NCBI RefSeq assembly: GCF_014640555.1
Contig: NZ_BMHE01000001.1
Coordinates: 420,337 to 484,336 of the forward strand
Direction of reading: 5' to 3'
DNA: 64,000 nucleotides
Source: Paenibacillus marchantiophytorum
GTDB taxonomy: Bacteria > Bacillota > Bacilli > Paenibacillales > NBRC-103111
In this document: positions 35,881-43,378 of the stretch, piece by piece
How the letters are laid out: each line of letters begins with the position of its first letter
Numbering within the stretch: position 1 is the stretch's first letter
Notes under the pieces: generated by a model
Seen by the model: the letters and a program-made list of their open reading frames with translations, nothing else
The model's database searches: none
Told to the model about the DNA's origin: nothing
Program-made: the position numbers and the translations under genes

Positions 35881-36584
35881 GCGTACTTATCTTATGGGCG
35901 TTCATAACGTCGCTACATATTGTCCCACCTGCACTACTTCCAGGCCCGCTTGAAGTTGGCTCAACCATGGCTGGCATGCTGGCAAATGGGTCATTGCTTA
36001 CGCATACGCTTGCCAGTCTTCAGCGCGTGCTCCTCGGGTTTCTGCTCGCTTTCAGTCTCGCGCTTCCGCTTGGCATCGCCATGGGCACTTGGACTTGGTT
36101 GAGAAATGCCTTATCCCCGCTGATCGAGCTCATCCGGCCCATCCCCCCGATTGCCGTGATCCCGCTAGCCATTCTTTGGTTTGGTATAGGCGAGATGTCC
36201 AAACTATTTATTATCGTTTTCGGAGCATTATTCCCCATTCTGCTAAATGTCATCGGAGGCGTCAGTCAAACGGAAGTCCTCCATATCAAAGCAGCTCAAT
36301 CACTCGGCGCCAGCCGCTTTCATATTTTCTATTACGTTACTTTGCGGGCGGCGATCCCAAACATCGTTATTGGCATGCGTTCCGGTATCTCCATGGCTTT
36401 CATCTGCCTTGTCGGCTCCGAGCTTATCGCTGCGAATGCGGGGCTTGGTTTCCTGATCCAAGAAGGTAGATCTTTATACAAAACGGACCAAGTCATTGTT
36501 GGCATGATCGCTATTGGCTTAGTCGGATTAACCATCAATCGGCTGCTAATCGCACTAGAAAACCAACTGATTCGTTGGAAATAA
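35838..36584 (+). CDS. ABC transporter permease, SsuC/TauC type, with non-standard start codon
   Basis: 248 residues if begun at ATT 35838, the normal length for the family. The first ATG in frame (35967) would delete the first membrane segment (IQSLGIIGVLILWAFITSLHI). No ATG, GTG or TTG occurs between the upstream in-frame stop (35772) and 35967. A strong GGAGGAG (35820-35826) precedes ATC 35832 (5 nt) and ATT 35838 (11 nt). The gene overlaps the ATPase gene by about 43 nt. Family motifs: GFLLAFSLALPLGIAMG, RPIPPIAVIPLAILWFGIG, and the EAA-like loop AAQSLGASRFHIFYYVTLRAAIP. Confidence 0.8.
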   Translation: MLGKKTAIQSLGIIGVLILWAFITSLHIVPPALLPGPLEVGSTMAGMLANGSLLTHTLASLQRVLLGFLLAFSLALPLGIAMGTWTWLRNALSPLIELIRPIPPIAVIPLAILWFGIGEMSKLFIIVFGALFPILLNVIGGVSQTEVLHIKAAQSLGASRFHIFYYVTLRAAIPNIVIGMRSGISMAFICLVGSELIAANAGLGFLIQEGRSLYKTDQVIVGMIAIGLVGLTINRLLIALENQLIRWK

Positions 36585-36613
36585 ACGCACACACAAACGG
36601 AGGCATTTACCCT

Positions 36614-37699
36614 ATGCAATTTTATACTCAAAGATTTACTCAGCCATTTAAACGTCTAATCCCTCATCTTCTCCTTATTCTGGTTGTGTTTGTTGCAGCT
36701 GCGTGCGGACAAACCAAACAAGCTGCTGCTCCCTCCAGTTCACCTGCTGCAGCAGCGCCCAAGCTGGAGACGACTGCTCTCACCATTGGTTCAGGACGCG
36801 ATCCTCAATTGTCGCCACTCCTGATTATTGCCAAAGAGCAAGGTTATTTCCAAAAAGAAGGACTAACCGTGGATCTCAAATTATTTGCCGCTGGTCCTGA
36901 TGTTGTTTCGGCCATTGCTTCCAAGAGCATTCAGTATGGTTCCACGGGAGATATCCCTCCCCTTATTGCCAAAGCTTCCGGCCTGCCGCTGCAAGCCATT
37001 GCGCAGCATTCCGATATTTCAGGTGTACAAACACTTGTGGTCAATCCGGATAAAATAAAAAAACCGGCGGATTTAAAAGGTAAAAAAGTCGCCTATGTTT
37101 CCGGCACCGCATCGGAAGCCTTTTTCCTCAAAATTGTTGAAAAATACGGGATCGACGTCAGCAGCATTCAAGCCTATAAAGTAGGTCCAACCGAAATTTT
37201 GCCTGCTTTTCAGAAAAAAGATATCGATGCCTTCGTCATTTGGCAGCCCATTGCCGCTAAAGGCGTCAAAGAAGCTGGCGGACTTCCACTTCTCACCGCT
37301 ACTCAATCCTATGTCCCAGGGGAAGAAGGCCCCCAAGCCCTGTTCGCTTCTTACTCCCTGCTTGTCGGCCACAAAGACTTCCTGGACAAAAATCCAGAAA
37401 CAACCAAAGCCCTACTCCGAGCCTTGCGCCAAGCTGCCGCCTACATCAAATCCAATCCAGACGAATCCGCCGCCTATGTCAGCAAAACCTTGGACACAGA
37501 GGTCGATTCCATCAAAAGCATCTTCAAACTAAATAAATACGCGCTGGACATTACGCCTCAAGTCGTTGATTCCTTAGCCAGCATTTCTAACTTTCTGCTC
37601 AAAAACGAAAAAATAAAAGCCGTGCCCGATCTGAAGGAATTCATTCAAACTTCCTATTTGAAAGCCGTCGATCCGGCCTTAGTTACTTGGACGCCTTAA
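36614..37699 (+). CDS. Substrate-binding lipoprotein, sulfonate/nitrate/taurine type
   Basis: 361 residues from ATG 36614 (RBS GGAGG, 10 nt); the frame also opens at TTG 36575 but inside the permease gene. Lipobox VAAAC with Cys31. NMT1/SsuA-like fold: LTIGSGRDPQLSPLLIIAKEQGYFQKEGL, DVVSAIASKSIQYGSTGDIPPLIA, DLKGKKVAYVSGTASEAFFLK, FVIWQPIAAKG. It completes the importer. A strong terminator follows. Confidence 0.9.
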   Translation: MQFYTQRFTQPFKRLIPHLLLILVVFVAAACGQTKQAAAPSSSPAAAAPKLETTALTIGSGRDPQLSPLLIIAKEQGYFQKEGLTVDLKLFAAGPDVVSAIASKSIQYGSTGDIPPLIAKASGLPLQAIAQHSDISGVQTLVVNPDKIKKPADLKGKKVAYVSGTASEAFFLKIVEKYGIDVSSIQAYKVGPTEILPAFQKKDIDAFVIWQPIAAKGVKEAGGLPLLTATQSYVPGEEGPQALFASYSLLVGHKDFLDKNPETTKALLRALRQAAAYIKSNPDESAAYVSKTLDTEVDSIKSIFKLNKYALDITPQVVDSLASISNFLLKNEKIKAVPDLKEFIQTSYLKAVDPALVTWTP

Positions 37700-37708
37700 C
37701 GTGCGCAA

Positions 37709-37744
37709 ACCCTCGATTCCACTTTGGTGGGATCGAGGGTTTTT
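37709..37744 (+). terminator. Rho-independent terminator of the sulfonate-type importer
   Basis: ACCCTCGAT pairs with ATCGAGGGT around a partly paired loop (CCAC/GTGG), followed by TTTT. Confidence 0.9.
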
Positions 37745-37914
37745 GGCATGTTTGGCGACGCATTGAACGTTATCTGTTCAGGGATCGTTGCGCATGAACG
37801 AGGAGATTAGGAGGAACGAAGGCTTTAGTGGAACGACCAGCGCAAGAGGAACGACGATTCGCTATCTGTGGCGAATCGCCAGATTTTCGCACCCTCGAGA
37901 GTCTACGATCCGCC

Positions 37915-38596
37915 ATAAAGAAAAAACCTAGCCTGCGGCTAGGTCATCAAGCCAAGCCAAGCCAAGTCAAGCCAATTCAAGCCAAGCCAAGCCAAGCCAA
38001 CGAACCTTGGGACAAACCCGAACCCCTAACGAACTCAATACCCTTTATTCGCTCAAAATCGCCCATTCTGAAAATCTAATGAATCCCAGAAGCTCTATTA
38101 CAAGCAAACGACCACCTTTCCGCCTAAAATCTGCTCGATAGCGCCAATTCAGTTCATTAAATCTCCAAAGTAGCCAATTTCTCCTGTATAAGCATCGTAC
38201 AGTTCATTAGGCCTTCTGAAACCGAAAACCGCCACAGCAAAAAAGTCTGCGGTGGACGGCAATAAGAAAAAACCTAGCCTGGCGGCTAGGTCATCAAGTC
38301 AAGTCAAGCCAAGTCAAGTCAAGCCAAGTCAACGAACCTTGGGGCAAGCCCGAACCCCTAACGAACTCAATACCCTTTATTCGCTCAAAATCGCCCATTC
38401 TGAAAATCTAATGAACCCCAGAAGCTCTATTACAAGCAAACGACCACCTTTCCGCCTAAAATCTGCTCGATAGCGCCAATTCAGTTCATTAAATCTCCAA
38501 AGTAGCCAATTTCTCCTGTATAAACATCGTACAGTTCATTAGGCCTTCTGAAACCGAAAACCGCCACAGCAAAGAAGTCTGCGGTGGACGCCAATT
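37915..38596. repeat. Tandem 347-bp duplication with CAAGY pentanucleotide runs
   Basis: Unit A (37915-38261) and unit B (38262-38596) are nearly identical. Each opens with A-run plus hairpin CCTAGCC..GGCTAGG, then TCAT and a run of CAAGC/CAAGT pentamers (about 11 in A, about 8 in B). A shared block of about 270 bp follows and ends with hairpin CCGCCACAG..CTGCGGTGG. Inside are TTCATTA-type motifs in both orientations (TCTAATGAA, CAGTTCATTAAA, TACAGTTCATTAGG). The single-copy stretch 37745-37914 before it has no recognisable gene. A small hairpin (38603-38623, GGGGT..ACCCC) follows unit B. No ORF here has a credible RBS or domain. Confidence 0.9.
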
Positions 38597-38644
38597 AAAT
38601 AAGGGGTAAGCTTCGCTCACCCCAAAACATATAAATTCTTATAT

Positions 38645-38960
38645 ATTAAAGAAAAAAAGGCTTCGCGGCCCTGAGAGATCAGCCTATTAGTAGCGACAAA
38701 CCCTGTTAAGGGAACTAGAGGACGCTATATAGGCAACTAGCAGGGATGCGAGGGCAGTAGCGGAACTACAGGGTCTTATTTCCACGAAAAACGCTGAATT
38801 TGCCTTGAAACAGCAAAATAGCGGATTGTAGTTCCCTCACCACCGCGATGGTACTTTTGGCTAGAATAGCGGACTGTAGTTCCCTCCCTCTGTTCGCACA
38901 AGGCGGCTGGAGTAACTCCGCGCTCACTCCAAAACATATAAACTCTTATATGTAAACAAA
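38645..38960. repeat. Interspersed modular repeat, copy R3
   Basis: About 310 bp, homologous end to end with R1 (15867-16168). Head AAAGGC..GGCCCTGAGAGATC. Four motif copies: inverted GGGAACTA..GACGCTA (38710-38727), TAGCGGAACTACAGGG (38758-38773), then TAGCGGATTGTAGTTCCCT (38819-38837) and TAGCGGACTGTAGTTCCCT (38867-38885). Tail ACTCCGCGCTCACTCCAAA then CATATAAACTCTTATAT. The same tail sequence occurs at 38610-38645 directly before it, so the element is bounded by short direct repeats. Lies between two convergent genes. Confidence 0.88.
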
Positions 38961-38999
38961 AGGAGCTAAGCACAAACAATCTGCTTAACTCCCCAAGTA

Positions 39000-39812
39000 C
39001 TACGGATTCCTTACTTCCGCTGAGACTCCCGCAAAGCGGTAAAAGCTTTCATCGAACGGCACTGGCCCTCCGGAGGTTACAAACCGCTTGGCTCCCTCTC
39101 CCGTATAGAGATTACGGGTGCCGTGGAAAATGCCCTGCGGCACATAGATCAGATCACCTGCCTCGAATGTTTGCCATTCTCCGTTCAAATACACCTCACC
39201 CTTCCCTTCGATGCCAATAAATAACTCACTGGATGACGGGTGCTGGTGCACAGCAAAGCTTTGCCCAGGCTCCTGAATGCCGCAATGGAGCGACAGCTGT
39301 GCACTTCCGGTGCCAGGCCAGAAGAGGAAATTCATGTTCGCAGGGTTCTCAACCTGCTGTGTTGGATCATTTCCTTTATAGGCTTTCAACTGCGTTTCCT
39401 CGTTGTATAGCTCATTAAACAATCGCGGATGCGTTGCCCTAGGGGCTCCTTCAGGCAGCGGGCTTTGCCAGATATAGAGCGTAACCGTCTCTCCCTGATC
39501 CGCATGTACGGCATAGTCGACGCCAGAGGGAGCATGCAGCGCAGAAGTTGCCGATACGCCCTGAGTTTCCGTTCCCACACGCGCGCTGCCAGCTCCACTG
39601 TGGATAATGGCGACGATCTCTTGCGCAGTCCCTTTCTCGCAGCTAGCCCATGTTCCGCCTGGCAATAGGCGCACAACTAAACCAGTAACATGCACTGCGC
39701 CCTTGTCCTCTGTGACAGGTTTCGCAAGTTGATACGTTCCTCGATCTTCCCATTCGAGCTCCGAAGCTTTAATTACCGCACCTGATAATAATGGTTTAAC
39801 GGCTGTTGTCAT
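39000..39812 (-). CDS. Bicupin protein, function unknown
   Basis: 270 residues with two cupin folds. The second carries clear metal-site motifs (SFAVHQHPSSSELFIGIEGKGEVY, FHGTRNLY); the first (GTWASCEKGTAQEIVAIIHSG) lacks the His pair. Bicupins include ureidoglycine aminohydrolases, dioxygenases and isomerases; the neighbouring cyclic amidohydrolase makes a ureide-type role conceivable, but the sequence does not settle it. RBS AAGGAGG before ATG 39812. Last gene of a tight five-gene operon. Confidence 0.75.
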   Translation of the reverse strand: MTTAVKPLLSGAVIKASELEWEDRGTYQLAKPVTEDKGAVHVTGLVVRLLPGGTWASCEKGTAQEIVAIIHSGAGSARVGTETQGVSATSALHAPSGVDYAVHADQGETVTLYIWQSPLPEGAPRATHPRLFNELYNEETQLKAYKGNDPTQQVENPANMNFLFWPGTGSAQLSLHCGIQEPGQSFAVHQHPSSSELFIGIEGKGEVYLNGEWQTFEAGDLIYVPQGIFHGTRNLYTGEGAKRFVTSGGPVPFDESFYRFAGVSAEVRNP

Positions 39813-39841
39813 CGTAATTCCTCCTTCAACTTTTACCCTAT

Positions 39842-41248
39842 TTAGTGAAAAGGACTTCCTGATACTTGTTCAAATGTTGCAATTGGAGCCGGCGCATAAT
39901 TCACTGAATGCCCTTCCGGCTTGCCAAATATCCCGCGATCAAATACGATCTGACCACTGCGAATCGTCACGAGCGGAACACCAGACAATGTCAGCCCTTC
40001 ATAAGGCGACCATCCGCTAAATGAATGTAAATCCTTAGCCTCAACTTGCCAGGTCTGTTGATCATCCACAATGACCAGGTCCGCATCAAGCCCTGGGCGA
40101 AGACTTCCTTTACGATGATTCAAGCGAAACCGATTGGCAGGTCCCTCTGCCAGCAAGCTCACCACTTTGCTCAGTCGTTCATCCCGACTAAGCTCAGGGA
40201 GAAAGCGCTCTAGGCCTGTAAGCAGAACAGGCAGTAATTCCTGTACCCCTGGCAAGCCTGGCGGGGCTTCCCCGAAATCTGCCGCTTTCTCTTCTTGAGA
40301 ATGCGGCGCATGGTCGCTTCCCACTGAAGTTAGCGCGCCATTCTTTACGGCGGCCCACAGCCTTGTCCGATCCCTGCTGCTGCGAATGGCCGGGCTCAGC
40401 TTGGTCTTCGTCCCAAGTGCAGACGCACTGTCCAGATCGAACCACAGCTGATGCGCTGTTGTCTCGAACGTCACAGGATAACCGGCGCTAGCAGCTGTTT
40501 CCAAGAGATCCACTTCCTCCTCGGAGGAAACGTGGAGAACATGGATGGAAGTCCCGTACTTCCGTACGAGACGAAGTACTCTGGCAATGGCTGCAATAGC
40601 TCCACTCCGGGGCGCTATTGCTTCATAGGAAGCCAGATTATCCGGTAATTTATGCACCTGGCGATACAGGTGCAGAACCGCATCATCTTCCGCATGCAGC
40701 GTTAACGGGATTTGGCGGTGGGCGGCAAGCCGAAATATCGTTTCGAGATCGGCATCTTGATCAATCACATTACGAGCTGTGCGGTGACCTGTTAAGAAAA
40801 GCTTGATGCTCGCCGCATGCTCCTGCCTAAGCACTTCCAAAGGCAGCAGCTTGCCTGGAACAACGCCAATGTGAAAGCCATAGTCAACTAAGGAATGTCC
40901 TTGAATCAGTGTTTCCTTCTCTCTGATTCGATCCACTGAATCGGTATAAGGGTGTGTATTAGGCATATCCAGCACTGTCGTAATGCCACCTGCGACCGCT
41001 GCCTTGCTGGCTGATTCCCAATTCTCCTTGTGTTCAAGCCCTGGCGTGCGGAAATGAACATGGGAATCGATCAGACCAGGGAGGACATAATGTCCTCCTG
41101 CATCCAATTCCTGGTTCCCTCGAGGACGCTCCTGATCATCAAAGACAAGTGCTATTTTCCCATCCTGAACGGCAATGCCTCCCGATCTGACTGCATCTTT
41201 ATAAACAAGACGACCATTATAAATCACAAGATCATAAATCTCGCTCAT
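39842..41248 (-). CDS. Cyclic amidohydrolase (dihydroorotase/allantoinase/hydantoinase type)
   Basis: 468 residues with the full binuclear metal set: H63-V-H65 (DSHVHFRTPG), K149 that would be carboxylated (ASIKLFLTG), H185 (HAED), H239 (LHVSS) and D312 (GSDHAPH). It would open or close a cyclic amide such as a hydantoin, allantoin or dihydropyrimidine ring. It is not the pyrimidine-operon dihydroorotase by context. Its ATG overlaps the stop of the acyl-CoA-dehydrogenase-like gene by 4 bp, so they are coupled. Confidence 0.85.
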   Translation of the reverse strand: MSEIYDLVIYNGRLVYKDAVRSGGIAVQDGKIALVFDDQERPRGNQELDAGGHYVLPGLIDSHVHFRTPGLEHKENWESASKAAVAGGITTVLDMPNTHPYTDSVDRIREKETLIQGHSLVDYGFHIGVVPGKLLPLEVLRQEHAASIKLFLTGHRTARNVIDQDADLETIFRLAAHRQIPLTLHAEDDAVLHLYRQVHKLPDNLASYEAIAPRSGAIAAIARVLRLVRKYGTSIHVLHVSSEEEVDLLETAASAGYPVTFETTAHQLWFDLDSASALGTKTKLSPAIRSSRDRTRLWAAVKNGALTSVGSDHAPHSQEEKAADFGEAPPGLPGVQELLPVLLTGLERFLPELSRDERLSKVVSLLAEGPANRFRLNHRKGSLRPGLDADLVIVDDQQTWQVEAKDLHSFSGWSPYEGLTLSGVPLVTIRSGQIVFDRGIFGKPEGHSVNYAPAPIATFEQVSGSPFH

Positions 41249-42360
41249 GACACCAACTCTTTTCCAATAATTTCCTTAGCAAGCCGGTTCACGGGTCCCA
41301 TCAGCGAAACAGCGCGAGCGTCACGGAGCAGCCTTTCTAATTTACGTCCCCGCACATAGCTGGAGCCGCCAATGATTTGCTGTGCTTCCCGACATATTTT
41401 TTCGCTTGCTTCAGAAGCGAATATTTTGGATTGGTAGGCGATTTTGGCCAGATGCTCGCCACCTTCTTTAGCGGCAACTTTATCAACCAATGCCCTGACA
41501 GCTTCCAAGTTTAAATGCAAATCGGACAAGGCAGATTGAAGCAGCGGGCTGCTTTTCAAGCCTTTGCTGCAAACGTGATTCAACGCAAGCTCGTAAGCTG
41601 CTTGGCTAATACCAAGGGAAACGGCTCCTAACGTTAGCCCGCATTGCCGAATGCCGTTGATCACATCTGGAGCTCCACCTAACGAACCGATAAATTGCTC
41701 AGAGGAAACAAGACATTTATTCAGATGGATAAATCCCGTAGACGAACCTCTCATGCCAGCCAAATTCGTATCCGCATTAGCCGTAATACCTTGGGAAGTT
41801 TCGATAAGGAAGAACGTTTGACTTGAATTCCCATAGGTAGATTTCTCATCATTGGCCCCTGTTTGTACGAGTACCAGATAGATATCTGCCAAACCTGCCC
41901 CTGTCGTAAAGGACTTGGTCCCTTCAATCAACCAATGACCTTCATCTAATTGCACGGCTTTGGTAGACAGGTTCTGTTTATTCGCTCCTGCCCCTGTCTC
42001 CGACCAGGCAGATGCTGCAAGCCACCGGCCATCCGCAAGCTTAGGCAAATATTGCTGACGCTGAGCTTCAGTGCCCCATTCCAAAATCCGTGAAACGACA
42101 GATAAGTGTTGAAAAGCAATAATGGCAATAGATGGATCTACACTTGCAACAGATTCAATAAACCGACTGGCAAACAACGAAGTTTCTCCCAGCCCGCCAT
42201 AGTCAACGGGGACCAGACTGCCCAGCAGACCGGATTGCCGCAATGCAGCAAGCGCCTCTTTCTGTGGCGCCCCTTGCTCATCTGCCGTACCGGCGAATTG
42301 TTCCAATTGTTCAAGTAAAGCAGCTAATTCTAGGCGAACACTTTGGACTGCAGTTCCCAT
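41245..42360 (-). CDS. Acyl-CoA-dehydrogenase-fold flavoprotein lacking the usual catalytic Glu
   Basis: 371 residues with the ACAD layout: N-terminal helices (LVPVDYGGLGE), flavin-binding strand (AASAWSETGAGAN, FTTGAGLADIYLVLV) and C-terminal helical bundle (QQIIGGSSYVRGRKLERLLRDAR). Where dehydrogenases have YEGTSQI with the catalytic Glu, this protein reads SLMGPVNRLAKE. Members without that Glu include flavin-dependent monooxygenases (DszC, SfnB, N-hydroxylases) that use reduced flavin from a partner reductase. An FMN reductase is encoded at 46119. Monooxygenase function is inferred. Its start lies 31 bp inside the PrpF-like gene. Confidence 0.8.
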   Translation of the reverse strand: MGTAVQSVRLELAALLEQLEQFAGTADEQGAPQKEALAALRQSGLLGSLVPVDYGGLGETSLFASRFIESVASVDPSIAIIAFQHLSVVSRILEWGTEAQRQQYLPKLADGRWLAASAWSETGAGANKQNLSTKAVQLDEGHWLIEGTKSFTTGAGLADIYLVLVQTGANDEKSTYGNSSQTFFLIETSQGITANADTNLAGMRGSSTGFIHLNKCLVSSEQFIGSLGGAPDVINGIRQCGLTLGAVSLGISQAAYELALNHVCSKGLKSSPLLQSALSDLHLNLEAVRALVDKVAAKEGGEHLAKIAYQSKIFASEASEKICREAQQIIGGSSYVRGRKLERLLRDARAVSLMGPVNRLAKEIIGKELVS

Positions 42361-43373
42361 TCTCGCGCCGCCCCTTTCTTTAATGGCAATGAGCCGATTA
42401 ACCGAACATTTTTATCCGAAATGCTGTTGTACAATAAATAATCGTTCAGTTCAGAACCCGTTGTTGAGGTTGAAATTAACGTACTTCCACCTTTGGTTCT
42501 AACAGGTAACCGATACGTCGATGACTTCGATGCTTGCACAATTCGGTACACAACAGAGCCTTTGATGGAAGCGGCTGCCCCCACGCAGGCTGCGCCTGTA
42601 AGCGCAATTGTTGGGTGCCACGAAGGAACAGAAATCGCTCTGAACGATAGTGATCCCTGTTGATAACTGCCAACCACCGCAATCTTGGGAAAGACACCAT
42701 CCGGATTTAATCCGATCAACAGCGCTGCGGCTCGGCGAATCTCTTGCAGCTGAGCGAGCGCACCATCTCCGGCTCCGAATAACGCCTCTTCCGATCGGAT
42801 GCCTAAAGAATCTGCATGTACGAATACATAGGAATTACCAGATGAAACAATAGACACCTCAACCTCGCCAAAGGACGTTGTCAGTTGATTCGTCACTTGA
42901 CCTGTAGGAAGCAAACTACCGAGGCTTGTACCTTGATTTTCAATAAAGTGAGCTGTGCAATTCATCCCGGATCGAACAGCGTGATCTACTTCGCAAACAA
43001 GACTGTCCCCTACATTTTCTATGTAAACACGCACCCTTAATCCTGGACTTGCCGTTGCCACCCAGCCCCATTTCATCGCGACTTGGATCGCTGCCAGAAT
43101 AGAATGCCCACAGCTGCCTTCATAGTCAAAGGAAACCGGATTTCCCGGAACAAGCTGGAAAAACCAATAGCTCAAATCGTACATCGGATGAGAGGAGGGA
43201 CGAATCACCACAAATTTGGAGATCAAACCGTGCGGATGCTGACTATCATCCAAATCGGCATGAATACGGTGAAGCACAGGAATGACATCCTGCGGGTTCG
43301 TACCGATCTCGGATCCATCAATAATAATGGAGGAAGAAACGCTTCCTTCAGCGTGAGCCAGATAGGTCAACAT
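42330..43373 (-). CDS. PrpF-family isomerase
   Basis: 347 residues from ATG 43373 (GAGGGG 8 nt upstream; a GTG at 43382 overlaps the asnB-like stop). Diaminopimelate-epimerase-like double fold of the PrpF family. Recognisable parts: GSEIGTNPQDVIPVLHRIHAD, VIRPSSHPMYDLSYWFFQL, YEGSCGHSILAAIQVAMKWGW (the catalytic Cys region) and SWHPTIALTGAACVGAAASIKGSVVY. Known members shift double bonds in unsaturated tri- or dicarboxylates (2-methylaconitate, oxalomesaconate). The substrate here is unknown; no methylcitrate-cycle gene is nearby. Confidence 0.8.
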   Translation of the reverse strand: MLTYLAHAEGSVSSSIIIDGSEIGTNPQDVIPVLHRIHADLDDSQHPHGLISKFVVIRPSSHPMYDLSYWFFQLVPGNPVSFDYEGSCGHSILAAIQVAMKWGWVATASPGLRVRVYIENVGDSLVCEVDHAVRSGMNCTAHFIENQGTSLGSLLPTGQVTNQLTTSFGEVEVSIVSSGNSYVFVHADSLGIRSEEALFGAGDGALAQLQEIRRAAALLIGLNPDGVFPKIAVVGSYQQGSLSFRAISVPSWHPTIALTGAACVGAAASIKGSVVYRIVQASKSSTYRLPVRTKGGSTLISTSTTGSELNDYLLYNSISDKNVRLIGSLPLKKGAAREWELQSKVFA

Positions 43374-43378
43374 GTGCG

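Noticed and set aside
37828..38079. ORF of 83 codons rich in KPSQ repeats, and a similar one at 38252-38473
   Set aside because: They are translations of the CAAGY pentamer tract in a tandem repeat, with no RBS and no domain.
37950..38335. Pentamer runs considered as a CRISPR array
   Set aside because: The units are 5 bp with no spacers and no cas genes; it is a microsatellite.
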